Source of the DNA: Plantago major | Lineage: Eukaryota; Streptophyta; Magnoliopsida; Lamiales; Plantaginaceae | NCBI GenBank assembly: GCA_026545765.1 | Contig: CM048842.1 | Location: forward strand, 28,682,667-28,746,666 | Length of the DNA: 64,000 nt | Direction: 5' to 3' | Part shown: positions 35,671 through 47,246 of the stretch, piece by piece | How positions within the stretch are numbered: position 1 is the first letter of the stretch | Layout of the letters: each line of letters begins with the position of its first letter | Made by a program: the position numbers and the translations under genes | Notes under the pieces: generated by a model | The model's input: the letters and a program-made list of their open reading frames with translations, nothing else | What the model was told of the DNA's origin: nothing | The model's database searches: none

Positions 35671-37191
35671 TGTTAGGAATATCTGTTAGTATTTTGATCA
35701 CTCATCACATGTCCTTAACTTAGCCAGAAAGGTGATTAAGTACTCTTGGTTCACTTGAACATTGTAAAAGAGGAAATCACTGAGTATGATTAGTCTAGTA
35801 AATCTTGTAATAGGATTATAGGTCTCTGAGTGTAATTTTTATTTCCAGAAGACCATGAAGATCAATCCTAGCAATGGAGCTTTTTTGAAGATTAGAAGAC
35901 TAAAGATTGCACAAGGTTTATGAAGACACAAAGGTTTAGTCTAACTCAGAAAGACTATGTCCTTAATCCTTTCTTAAGTATATTAACTTACTTTCGAAAT
36001 ATGATTCTGAACATATGACATCATGAGTATGGAGCATGCAAGCCATCAGAAAGGCTCATGTATCCGTTGAGACTAAAGGACAATGAATAGTACTATGCAT
36101 TAAATGCATCGCGTAAATCTTTGCAAAAGCAAGTCCTCTCGAAACAAGAGATAGTGACTTGAGTACATAGTTCAAGATATAAACGGATATAATTTGATAG
36201 AGAGCACAACGGATACAATTCAAACGCCTCTCAAATTTATCTATATATATCACACACTTAGATGCTTGAAGTACATACCTTAGAACGCTCTATCTTGCAA
36301 ACTTACCATCAAGCAAAGTATTCTCTCAAGCACTCTACTATCCTTTCTGAAAGATTTCTGTTGCTTGAAGAATAACTAGTAGTTCTAAGTTGTCCTGAAC
36401 CTTAACAAGAGATTGTTATTCGTGAAAGAGTTGAACTATCAGATACCCTTTCTGAAGCTCATTCTCGAGCGGACATCAATTACTTGGGTCAAGAAGAGCG
36501 GTCGCCATCCTTGAACAAGTGTATTAAGTAGTCTCGTTTGGCTCTCTGTAAACATAATCGAAAAGTTATCTGAGAAGCCTTCGACAAAACCTTATAACCA
36601 ACACCATCAAGGCGTGGAGTAGAGGAAGTACTTGATTTGGGAAATCAGGGAATAACTCCAAGGTTATCTGAGTAGAGGAAGTACTTAGCTCTAGGAGCTG
36701 GGAAATAACTCAGGGGGAACATTTGGTTGGGAACCATTTGTTTAGGAATCTTAGAATAGGATTATTGTAAGGTGAACTCAATTATCTGTTCTAGTGAATT
36801 CTAGGTCTCAGAAAGACCGAAGTGGATTAGTTGGAGGATTACGCCACCTCCAGATACCACTATACTTGCTGTGTTATTTACCTTTCTGTATTTACATTTC
36901 AGCAAAGCACACACACACATACTTATTGTTTCTGCACTTACCTATCTTAAAGTCTTCCGCGCTCTGAATTTAAGTATCAGAAACCCCCAGGTTTCTGAGA
37001 AACTGTGTTTATCGACAAAAGTTTTAAAAGACTATTCACCCCCCTCTAGTCTTTTACTTTGCCGTTATCTGGACCAACAAAACTACTATAAACTTGTGTT
37101 ATTCACTTATTGCACTTACTCTTTCAGCAAGCTATATCTGATTTATTTAACCCCCCACTAGTTTTTAACCTTGTTGTCTGAGGGACCAACA
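35671..37191 (+). repeat. 3' LTR of element A / 5' LTR of the next internal region
   Basis: 1521 bp, TGTTAGG...GGGACCAACA. It is followed at 37194 by a second PBS-like TGGTAACTGAGC and a gag leader, so one LTR serves two internal regions. Confidence 0.92.
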
Positions 37192-37309
37192 AGTGGTAAC
37201 TGAGCCGAAGGTTCTTTAACCTTTGACACTTAACCTAGATTCCCCTTTAGGTGTTGTTTATTTTGCTCACCAAATAGACTTTATCCGTTTGTTAAGTGTG
37301 TATTGCAGG

Positions 37310-38028
37310 ATGTCTCTCAACAATGCTTCAGTGCTCAAGCCAGAGCACTATGAAAAATGGAGGAACAACATGATGCTGCACTTGGCGACCATTAGTGATG
37401 AAATTATCAGAGTGGTTAGATATGGCCCTATCCAAATCACTCAGAAGAAATGTGGTGCTTATCTGCTGTCAAAGACGCCAAAGAAAAGGAATTGGCTGCT
37501 GACAAAGACAAATGCGATCATTCCTCTGAGAAATGAGAAACTGAAATGTGGTTTTTTTTATGTTGAATATAATGAACCAAAACCTAGAGAACTATGGATT
37601 GCTGAAGAAGCAAAAAGGTTCAGGTTAGATGGTCAAGCTAGAAACATCATCATTTGATCTACTCCTGACTCTGTACAATGTTATGAAACTGCTAAGGAGG
37701 CATGGCATCTTATTGAAGAAATTTGTGCAAGAACTGCCAAAACCAAGGAAAATGAACTTGATGTTTTAAACCTCAAGTTCCAAAACTTCAAACAAGGTCT
37801 TACTGAGACTTCTGAAGAATTGGATTTCCGGTTAGAACACTGATGAGTGAAATAGCTGACTTGGCGAAGGAAATAGATACTCAGATTCTGAGAAAATGAA
37901 AACTATATATCGAGGCTTAAGCCAAGAATGGGCACACACTCAGAACTTCTATTATAGCCTAGGAATGCCTAAGATCACTCCAATGGATCTTTTCTCACAC
38001 TTGGCTACTGCCAATTATGAGACAAAGC
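37310..38028 (+). pseudogene. second gag (element A2), truncated by another LTR element
   Basis: The leader and the first 92 or so coding bases are almost the same as in element A (ATG at 37310). After the codons for TISDE the sequence changes abruptly to a different gag version (IIRVVRYGPIQITQKK) with ITQ-KKCGAYLL and RLDGQARNIII. The first frame ends at 37657; the capsid part continues out of frame with FQNFKQGLTETSEELDF to about 38020. It stops where the D-type tandem repeats start. Confidence 0.8.
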
Positions 38029-38510
38029 AAACAAACGAATAAATCTACTTGAGAGTTAAACAACTCACTAATGGAGTGAGATAATGTCGAACGAAGAAGT
38101 CTATTCGATATTTTAACAATACACAGAAGGAGTATGAATATCAAAAACCAAGAACTCTACTTGAGATTTAAACAACACACATAAAGAGTGAGATAAACAA
38201 CATATGTAAAACTCTATTGGAGGTTAAGCAACACAATAAAGGAGTGGGATAATTACTAACAGAGAAGTCTATTTGAGATTTAAACAACACACAATATGAG
38301 TAATAAAATAAGGCACGAAGAACTCTACTTGAGAGTTCAACAACACAAAAGGAGTGGGATAGATAACAAACGAACAACTCTAATTGAGAGATAAAAACAA
38401 CACACTAAAGGAGAGGGATGAAAAACAAACGAATAACTCTACTGGAGAGTTAAACAACACACTAACGAGGTGGGATAATGTCAAACGAAGAAGTCTATTC
38501 GAGCCTTGAA
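38029..38510. repeat. tandem array, about 60-bp unit (AACTCTACTTGAGAGTTAAAC...)
   Basis: Seven to eight degenerate copies of AACTCTACTTGAGAGTTAAAC-AACACAC-AAAGGAGTGGGATA-AA-AACAAACG. The array lies in the D1 LTR; the D2 LTR (45817-46890) lacks it. Confidence 0.85.
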
Positions 38511-38944
38511 TTGCATAAACCCTAACTAGCATGCATTGAATCCATCACCACCCCATAATTGGGTGTTTAGCTACTCATGATATGCATAGATATAATCAAT
38601 ATCATATACGAATACATAATAAACATAATCAATAACTAAATACCAAGAATCAAGAGTTGATACAGATTTTACCAAATTGTGTGATGAACCCTAGGTAAAT
38701 ACTGAAGAATCTTGTATTCAATCGGTAGAAAGAGTATGAATATGCTCCCAAACAAATATCAATCGTCAATTACTAGAAAGAACGGTTCAATTACCTCCAG
38801 TAATAGGTAGGTAATTGCCTTGGAAAAGTTCTAGGTTGAGAACAAAAAGATGTAAAAGAGAATATGAGTACAATGATGTTTTGTTCTAACTAATAGAAAA
38901 CGGGAAAAGAAACGAATTAGGAAAACGGCGGTCTGAGAAATAAC

Positions 38945-39025
38945 ACTGGCGTACGCCAGGCGTAACCAGTAAAGCTGCTGGCGTACGCCAAGCCAACTTC
39001 GAGGCACTTGGCGTACGCCAGCTAC
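38945..39025. repeat. GGCGTACGCC palindrome cluster in the D1 LTR
   Basis: CTGGCGTACGCCAG and near copies occur three times within 80 bp. The D2 LTR has ACTGGCGTCGCCAGT twice near 46515-46555, and 41100-41180 has worn versions (GGCGTCGCCA, GGCGTATGC). The palindrome is thus a family trait with drifting centre. Confidence 0.8.
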
Positions 39026-41457
39026 TTTGGATGGCTCGAATCCGCATTTTGACTCCAACTTTGGTATTTTTGGCCTTCCCGCTCCACTTCTAGCATCCGT
39101 TCGAGGCATTGGAACTCCATATCCTGTAGATGCATATAAAATGCACCCTTTTGCCTCCAATTAACGCGGTTTAGCCAAATACCTACAAAACACATAAAGA
39201 ACAAAACAAGTAAAAATACTCTAGGAAAACTAATAAAAACTATACTTAAGGACGACAATAAGACGGTGAAAAAGACCAAATGAGACGGTGTAAAACCGAC
39301 TCATCAAACTCCCCAAACCGAACCCTTGCTTGTCCTCAAGCAACAGACTCTAAAAAATCTATAAAAATAAAAACACATAGACACACAAGTAAAGTCTAAC
39401 TCCCAAGATACCGAGTCTACGATTGCAAGTAATAAGCCCGAAAAATGCAAGAGGTTTGAAATCAAACTGACGTTTGCAGAAAAACAAGCACAAATCCACA
39501 AGTTCGTTTTCCGAGTAAATAGAACTTAAGTCTAACCCGGTAATCCCTCACAAGTGGATCCTATGCAACTATCTCTCACACTCCTGGAAGTGTCCAGTAA
39601 GGGTAATCACTCTAGAAATATAAGAAGAGAAACGAAGGTGACTCACATCACAAAGTTGCCTCAAATACCTCATGCAATGTACTCAATCAGTTAAGTCAGA
39701 AGGGACTTTTATCAAAACTCTACAATCAACAGCTGCAGACTTGTAAAATGGCAATCATTCTCTCTTTTTTTATTTTTTTTAATTTTTATAATCTTTTGCA
39801 GTCTTATAATGAACCATATGCTTATTTTGTCTCTTTATTTTGGTAGTGTCCGTTTACCGAAAGTTCGCACTTTTGTGCATGCTGGTTTGGTATACACGCC
39901 ATCAACCCTCACGGACATATAACTTTTAAGGGCCACGCCGGTATATTATAGGTAATATCTGAAACGTGCCCAACGCGACTAACGGTGGTAACAAGTACCA
40001 CAGATCCACTCCGAGATTTATTGTAATATTTTTTGAGAGAACAAAAGCCAAATCACACTCGTTTATACATATATGGCGCTCAGAAACCTCCTCCCCTAAC
40101 CTGTTCTTGGAACGGGTTTGGGTTGAGCAAATAAGGAATGAAAAACATGCCGTTCATCATACTTAACTTATACAGAGTACACATGAGCATGATGAGGTGT
40201 AAACAAGGGAGTTTGAACTTCCCGAAAAATTACACAAGTATAAATTTGCCGGTATAATATGTTTTCATTTTTTTCATCGGCTAAGGTTTGCTCACAGGCT
40301 TTTGGACTACAGAACTAGAACAAACTTTCTATTTACGGGAGAAACGACCTTAACAAATTTATAACATGCCAACTGCTAATAATTAGAGATCAATCAAAAC
40401 TCAAGCATTAAACATATTTAGTAAATGCAATAGACGCTCGACTTGGGAGACAGACTTAGACACAACAGACTAAAAAACTGACAAACAACTCAAAAAAAAA
40501 CAGGAAATGAACACAAACAACTCAATCAATGCAGAAGTCCTAAAGAAACCAATAACCCCCCTCCGCAAACCAGAACTCGTGCTTGCCCTCAAGCAAACGA
40601 GTGTAGAGAAAGAAGAAATTGGTGAAAAGAGGACTTCCCTGATCGATGAAGCTTATATCGGAATGCGAGGTACATGGAGAGAGTCTCCACGTTTCTCTTC
40701 TTCTTGTACCTGATCCCTGCACACTAGTACACACATAAAGAGGCCCTACTACACTGTTGATATGAAATTAGTAGTAGGAGAGTGTATATGGGATTGTAGT
40801 GTATGTTGCTTCCCATTTACCTCAAACGTGCATACACGCTCGTATGTGTTGATCGTCATCTTCACCACTTACAAGAATGTCCTTCCAAGTAATACGAGCT
40901 CTGGCCCTGTCCTCTGCTCAGCCCTCAAAGACTGCGTAATGATAAAATCGGTGAGCACCTGTCCGCCTATCAAACGTATGGCGACATTCTCAGCCAGACC
41001 CACTGGTCTATGCCAACTACCATCTGCAAGCTGAACCATTGACTTCATGACTTTCAGTCCACTCAATCCGAGCTCTTGACACAGGCTTGGCGTAACGATA
41101 AGAAGTCTGGCGTCGCCAAATTCACGCCGATTATGGCATACGCCGTTGTTGCGCCAGTTAACCGAGGCACTGGCGTATGCTGCTACCTTCATGCTAGGTA
41201 CTTTGGATGGCTCAAATCCGCATTTTGACTATTTTTGGCCTTCCGGCTCCACTTCTAGCATCCGTTCGAGGCATTGGAACTCCATATCCTGTAGATGCAT
41301 ATAAAATGCACCCTTTTGCCTCCAATTAGAGCGGTTTAGCCAAATACATACAAAAGACACAAAGAACAAAACAAGTAAAAATATTATAGGAAAACTAATA
41401 AAAACTATACTTAAGAACGACAATAAGACGGTAAAAAAGATTAAATGAGACGGTGTA

Positions 41458-43721
41458 TGTAATACCACAGTTTTTAAGTTAACTTGGTATTTTTGGGTCT
41501 TGTATGATTTGTTAAAAAGTGTGTTTATTTGTGCGAACATGTTTTAGAAAATTTTGAAGTGTGAATTTGGTGACCAAATTCTTTTAAGGAGGGGTGAGTG
41601 TGACACCCCAGATTTTAACGTACCTTAGTATTTTTGCCCTTGCATGCTTTTACTTATGTTAGTGTATTTGTATGAAAATATATTTGAATTATTTTAATTT
41701 GATTGTGTTATTGTTTTAGATGTTTATTATTTGTTTTAAAAGTCTATGTAACATGTCAATTTGTAATATGTGTGGTTATTTGAAAATAGTTTGAAAGTCA
41801 TCTCTTAAATTTATCTTTATGAATGATTAATGTGACAATACTTCTTTGTAATTGTCTTACTTAATAAAAGTATTTATGAGTGTCTTTATTGATAATTTAT
41901 GTGAAGAGTCTTCTTTTTAATTAACTTATTCAATACAAGCTAATTATATGTGTGCTTTGATTGATTTATAATGTTAAGAGTCACTTTTGAATTATGTAAT
42001 GTACATGCATGTCTTTATGTGTGTGGCCCTCTTAATGTTTTGAAATTAAAGTGTTATTTTATATTTATATATTTTAAAATAGAAGAGTTTGGAAACTTGA
42101 GGCTTGTTTAATGAATAAAATATTTTTCTTTCTTTTTCATGTTACCGCCCGAAAGGTTGCCCGTAATGTCGAATGTTAAATGCTATGTTTCACCTATGTT
42201 TCGATCAACGTTCTGATTTTCTTTTCGTTTCTCTTTTATGTTACTTATGCATGTCTACTTGTAAGTTAAATATTAAATATGCATGTTCAATATTTTAAGT
42301 TTAATTGTTACATGTGCATGTCTAATGGTGGTTCAATTCATTTGCTCTAAATGTTGCATTTTTTTGTGTCACATTTTATTTTTGTGTACAAATGACCCTA
42401 AGTCATGCCAAAAATATTTTTGAACTTTTTCCCAAGTAAAATCTGATCATTTATCATTAGTTATTGTGTTTAAATGTTGAGAAAAAATGTGAAAGGTCTC
42501 TCTTAATTTTGGCTCCTTTATTGTTGGTTTTATAATGAGTTTTAAGTGCAATTTAAGCCATTTAAATTGCCATTTATTTTTTTAGCTCTTCAACCCTTTC
42601 ATCTTCACTCAATCCACCCTATAAATACCCCCTTCTTGCAGCCACTTTTACTCACAAAAAATTCTTAGTATTTTACTCCCAAAAATCTTCAAGTACTATT
42701 GTCTTTTTGTTTCAAGTTTGTAGCAAGTTCTTCTTGCAAGTACTTTCATAGTTCTTGCTCTTCCTAACCTTCAAATGTGAGTGTTCTACAAAACTATATA
42801 TATGTATTATTTTCAAAACCTGAAAGGTATTTTAATATGTTTTCAACTTATATATAAGTAATGCATGGTTTCCAAAACGCACGTTCTATTGCATAAAAAC
42901 CAAATCACGAAAGAGTTTTAGCATGTTTCAACTGATTTTGAAAGATATGTATATTTTTTTATATATATGATTGTTATTTTGTTTTGATTGACTGTTCAAG
43001 AAAGATACGTACGGTTGGTTCAGGTTAATTGGCTTGTAGTTTGGTCAGTTGTGTCTGGCGAGCTACTTGTCGTTTTCCTTTGCCTTCCCTTTAAATTGAG
43101 TGATAGAAGCCTTCACTGATTTAGTTGGGTCGTAGAATTCCACCCCTGTACCATGGCAGGGTCCTGACTGGATAGTTTGATCGACTATCAGGGAGACATA
43201 AGGCCTGTTTTACTGTGGGGGTTATAAGGAGCAGCATGAAATGTTTTTCTGAAAAGTATACGTTATTGAAAGTATATTGGATTTTAAGTTCTTGATATTT
43301 TATTGTTATGATTTGAATGAAAACTTCACACGAAAATCTTTGAATACTCATTGAGGTTTTTCTCACACTTGTTTTTATTCCCTTCCTTGTAGGTGAGATG
43401 GCGACGAAGAATGAACGACCGATAAACTCAGCAAACTAAGTGTTTAGTTGGGATTTGAGATTTTTGTCAATGAAAATAATGTCTTTTTGTCTTTTTCAAA
43501 AACTCATGTCATTTTCTATTATATTGTTTATCTTTTAAAGACAAGAATGTTGAAAATCATGTGGTTTTATTCACTGAAATAAAGTATATTTTATTCCAGT
43601 AACTTCGAACGAAAGGTTTTCTGTAACTTCCCATGTTTCACTAAACGTTTCGGCTCTACTTTCGCCTGACGTCCCGACTGAAATTTACTCATTTTAAAAA
43701 CCCAAAAGTCGGGGCGTTACA
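41458..43721 (+). mobile_element. Ty3/gypsy-like LTR element E: 5' LTR stub plus full 3' LTR, 5-bp TSD
   Basis: Perfect GTGTA duplications lie at 41453-41457 and 43722-43726. The element begins TGTAATACCACAG and ends GGGGCGTTACA. About 90 bp of 5' LTR jump to a short internal end with polypurine tract AAGGAGGGGTGAG, then a 2123-bp LTR (41599-43721) starting TGTGACACCCCAG. TGTAACACCCC...GGGGCGTTACA ends are typical of plant chromovirus (Tekay-like) LTRs. A TATA box (TATAAATA, 42620-42627) sits in the LTR. All coding parts have been deleted. Confidence 0.75.
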
Positions 43722-43740
43722 GTGTAAAACCGACTCATCA

Positions 43741-44243
43741 TGTATAGAGCTAGAACTAATGGCTTAGTACGATCCGGATCGTAAAATATATCAGGAGGTC
43801 CGATCGTGACGCTGAAATACCAATTATGCCCTCACACAGCCTATTAAGATGTTGGGTTAAACCTATCTAATGGGCTTGGAGCCCAATAAGTCATTGGTGG
43901 CACATTGTTAAGCCTACACTTGGCACAATCTTGTGAGTCTCTCCATTTGAAAACATATACCTATAAATATGGCACAGATTCCCATGCTACAGTAAGTCAC
44001 TATTCCCCATAATCACACTTTTATAGAGTTGACACTTAATGTCTCTCAAGTAAAATCTTTATCCGGTTTGACCCTAAACAAACCGGATCTACCTTTCTAA
44101 CCCCCTCCCCCCACTAGTCTTTGTGCAGGTTCTTAGTGTGATCCGACCATCTGAAGGTTCACCAGTCGGACTTGTGCTTGCTATAGGGTCAGGAAGAAGA
44201 CTTGGTAATCACTTAGTAGGTCTTGCGGATTCACTCCCCAACA
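43741..44243 (+). mobile_element. LTR-like segment F (TG...CA, about 500 bp)
   Basis: Runs from TGTATAGAGC to CTCCCCAACA and is followed by TTTG, as seen after Ty3/gypsy LTRs whose PBS begins TTTGGCGCC. It has a TATA box (CTATAAATATGG, 43961-43972). It lies exactly between the D1 end and the copia B fragment. No matching second LTR or target duplication was found, so the assignment is tentative. Confidence 0.4.
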
Positions 44244-45816
44244 TTTGTGATCAGAATAGACCATGGTACTGAGTTTGTGAACCAGTACATAAAAGAGTTT
44301 TATACTTGCAAAAGTATACAACATCAACTATCTTCAGTAAGGACACCGCAATAAAATGGTGTTGCTGAAATAAGTGAAATCTATTGGGTTGAAGCTGTAA
44401 ACACAACATGCTACACTCAAAATAGATGTTTGATCAACAAACACCATAATAAGACTCCTTATGAGTTATTGATTGGTAGACCCCCTAGTATCAAACATTT
44501 AAGGGTTTGGATGCAGATGTTTTGTTTTTGGAAAAGAATATCTTAGAACATTTCAACCAAAGGCAGATGAAGGAGTATTTCTTGGTTATTCAATGAATAG
44601 CAAAGCCTACAGAATCTACAACAAAAGGACACAAAAGATTGAAGAATCTGTTCATGTAATATTCTATGAAGAAAACAAGAAAACACCCTTGAATGAAGAA
44701 CTTTCAGATAGGTTCAAAGAACTTATGATCAAGAATTCTGAACAAGAATCTCAGCAAGGAAATAATTCTGTCATTCACTTAGAGGATGAGTCTAACGAAG
44801 AAAGGCAATCTTTGCCAAGTAACAGCCAGATGACTCTAAGATATGATGAAGAGTTTCCTATGAGAAATCTTGAAATGGATCAAGACACTAAGATTCTTCA
44901 TCATGAAGAGGTAACTGAGTAGGTAAATGCTGTGAATCCTATCTCAGATACCCCAAATACTACAAGTGTTAGATATCCCAAGCACATTGGAAGTGCCAGA
45001 TTTCTCTGATACTGAACAAGTATCTTATCATGATCATAATGATACAGAAAGAATCAAAATGATAATGATCCTACTAGTTCTAAACCCATTATGAAATAAG
45101 AGATCATCATCCTGCAAAGGATGTAATAGGTCCTTTAGACCAAGGGGTAAGAACTAGGAGAGGAATTGCTGAAAATGCAAATTCTCTGGATGTTTCATCT
45201 CAGACATTGAACAAAAAACCATTGAAGAAGCATTAAGAGACCAAGATTGGATCTCAGCAATGCAAGAAGAGTTGGATCAATTTGAGAGAAATAATGTCTG
45301 GAAACTAGTTACCTATATTGATGGAATATCTGTCATAGGAACTAAGTGGGTTTTTAGAAACAAGATGAATGAATCTAGTGAAATAACCAGAAACAAAGAA
45401 ATGTTGGATTCCAAGGGATTCACCCAGACTGAAGGACTTGATTTTGATGAGTCATATGCTCCAGTTGCAAGATTGGATGCAATCAGACTATTTCTAGCAT
45501 TTGCAGCTCATAATGACTTTAAAGTTTACCAAATTGATGTCAAGAGAGCATTCCTGGTGAGCTTGCTGAGGAAGTCTATGTTGAGCAATCACCTGGTTTT
45601 GAAGTTTTATCAGAAAGCAAGATGGTCTATAAGCTTCATAAATCTCTATATGGACTTAAACAAGCTCCAAGAGCATGGTATGACTCATTGGCCAAGTACT
45701 TACTGGAAAGTGGATTCAAGAAAGGAGAAGTTGACAAAACTCTCTTTACATTGAACCATGATGGGAAACAACTCTTAGTACAAGTTTATGTTGATGACAT
45801 AATCTTTGGATCTAAG
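44244..45816 (+). pseudogene. copia integrase-RT fragment B
   Basis: Begins inside the integrase core (IRTDHGTEFVNQYIKEF) with a deletion around NGVAE, continues through the linker (44593-44922) and RT (45260-45754 and, after a 4-base loss in FL(NG)ELAEE near 45555, 45622-45816). The active-site box is intact YVDD. It is cut at GSK by element D2. By position it could be the remainder of A2, whose gag stops at 38028, with the D1/E/F block inserted and part lost. Confidence 0.85.
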
Positions 45817-46890
45817 TGATGCGTCAAATCAAGTCCTTAATTTATAAAGCCAAGAGAAATATCAAGGATCACTAGAAAAACACGTAGTGAGTTGATAAGT
45901 TGCCCCGAGTGTTGTTCCGAAGGACTTAACTAAGCTTGTCGGTGTTTTAAAGTACTAGTTTGTCCAGAATTGCATCTTACGACTTCCAATTCTTTTCTTT
46001 CGCAAATCACACAAAGATCAAACAACAAACACGAGTTTGTTATCAATCAAAGGAGACATGGGGTGGTGGTTTCATCAAGAGCTAGCTAGTAAAAGGATAC
46101 AATGGAATACACGAATTTTGAAAGTGAAAACGTTTAGTCAACGTAGTAGAGTCTTCAATTCTACTAGTCGACGTTTGTAATCAAAAGCGTTGGGCTTAAA
46201 CCGTAATTAACCTTGAGGGTGCGAATCCCTCTTGTGGATTTTGGGTATCAGAAAACGATTGCTAAGACTTTGAACTAATCAAACGATTCACAAGAATTAA
46301 ATAAACGAAGAATAGTGTTTTCATCCGATAACCTATACTAGCATGCTCAAGATTTCACCACCAACCCATGTGTGTTGTTTAGCTACTCATATTCATGTTG
46401 TCACAGGCAAGAAATATGATAAACATATGACATAAACATACACAAGAATGTAAAGAAAGAGACCGCTAAAAAGGACCAAATGAGACTCTAAATTATAGTC
46501 TCATCAAGTTCCTAAACTGGCGTCGCCAGTAAAAGGAACTGGCGTCGCCAGTTCTTTTATAAAAAATCGCTTCGCCCGATCGAAGCCACTTCATGATTCT
46601 TCCTGGAAGAACCAATTTGCCCTTTTACGCCTTTTGACTCCAATTCTTGGTATTTTGGTCTTCCCGCTCTTCTTCTAGCAATCATACGAGGCACTGGAAC
46701 ACCATATCCTGTAGATGTATATAAAATACACCATTTTGCCATCAAATAGCGCGGTTTAGCCAAATACCTACAAAATACACAAAACATGAAAACGTAACAA
46801 AATACAAATAAAACACATAAGAACTATACTTGAGAATAGCAATAAGACGGTAAAAAAGACCGAATGAGACGATGTAAAATCGACTCATCA
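45817..46890 (-). repeat. LTR of element D2 (minus)
   Basis: 1074 bp with TGATGCGTCAAATC at the left and CGACTCATCA at the right, i.e. TGATG...CATCA inverted ends. It is followed by the reverse of a polypurine tract (AACTCCCCAAACC, 46891-46903). It shares blocks with the D1 LTR: TAGCATGC...TTTCACCACC...GTTTAGCTACTCAT and the TAGCCAAATACCTACAAAA stretch. It interrupts the copia B RT gene. Confidence 0.75.
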
Positions 46891-47246
46891 AACTCCCCAA
46901 ACCGAACCCTTGCTTGTCCTCAAGCAACAGACTCTCTAAAAATCCTAGAAAAGTAAAAACACGAAGACACAAAAGAAAACTCTAGCTCCCAAGCTACCGA
47001 GTCAACGATTACAAATAATAAGCCCGAAAAATGCAAGAGGTTTGACATCACACTGAAATTCACAGAATCACATGCACAAGTCCAAAAAGTTCGTTTCCCG
47101 GGTAAATAGAACTTAAGTCTAACCCGGTAGTCCCTCACAAGTGGATCCTATGCAACTAATCTCTCACACTCCTGGAAGTGTCCAGTAGGGGTAATCACTC
47201 AAGAATATAAAGAGAAAAGGAAGTTGACTTGCGTCACAAAGTTGTC
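46891..47246 (-). mobile_element. internal 3' end of element D2, interrupted by element C
   Basis: Matches D1 39307-39655 base by base with scattered differences (CTTGCTTGTCCTCAAGCAACAGACTCT and CACTCCTGGAAGTGTCCAGTA). It stops at 47246 where the element C LTR starts; D1 continues with CCTCAAATACC. Confidence 0.8.

Larger units (their letters stand above)
22066..37191 (+). mobile_element. Ty1/copia LTR retrotransposon, element A (two LTRs, extra 3' gene; coding broken)
   Basis: A 15.1-kb element in plus orientation. Order: LTR (22066-23601), PBS, gag, protease remnant, integrase, RT, RNase H, a non-coding spacer, a separate intron-containing gene, polypurine tract and LTR (35671-37191). The order integrase before RT marks Ty1/copia. 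The long LTRs, long gag with C-terminal coiled coil and an extra ORF after pol recall the Sirevirus/Maximus lineage; lineage placement is inference. The two LTRs are nearly the same by eye, yet gag-pol has many stops and frame shifts. No target duplication can be read because the 3' LTR leads straight into another internal region. Confidence 0.9.
38029..43740 (-). mobile_element. LTR element D1, remnant (minus; interrupted by element E)
   Basis: Two LTR segments of one type bound this region. The left one ends CCGACTCATCA at 39306; the right one runs from about 41080 to 41457 and resumes after E at 43727-43740 with the same end. Read on the minus strand the LTR starts TGATGAGTCGGTTTTACACC and is preceded at 39307-39320 by GGTTTGGGGAGTT, a polypurine tract, so the element points left. 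The internal part kept (39307-41080) is non-coding, as in the 3' spacer of many Ty3/gypsy Tat-type elements; the superfamily is not proven. The left LTR end is replaced by a tandem array. Confidence 0.6.

Noticed and set aside
38029-38510. Possible CRISPR array
   Set aside because: The 60-bp units are contiguous and degenerate, with no unique spacers, in plant transposon DNA.
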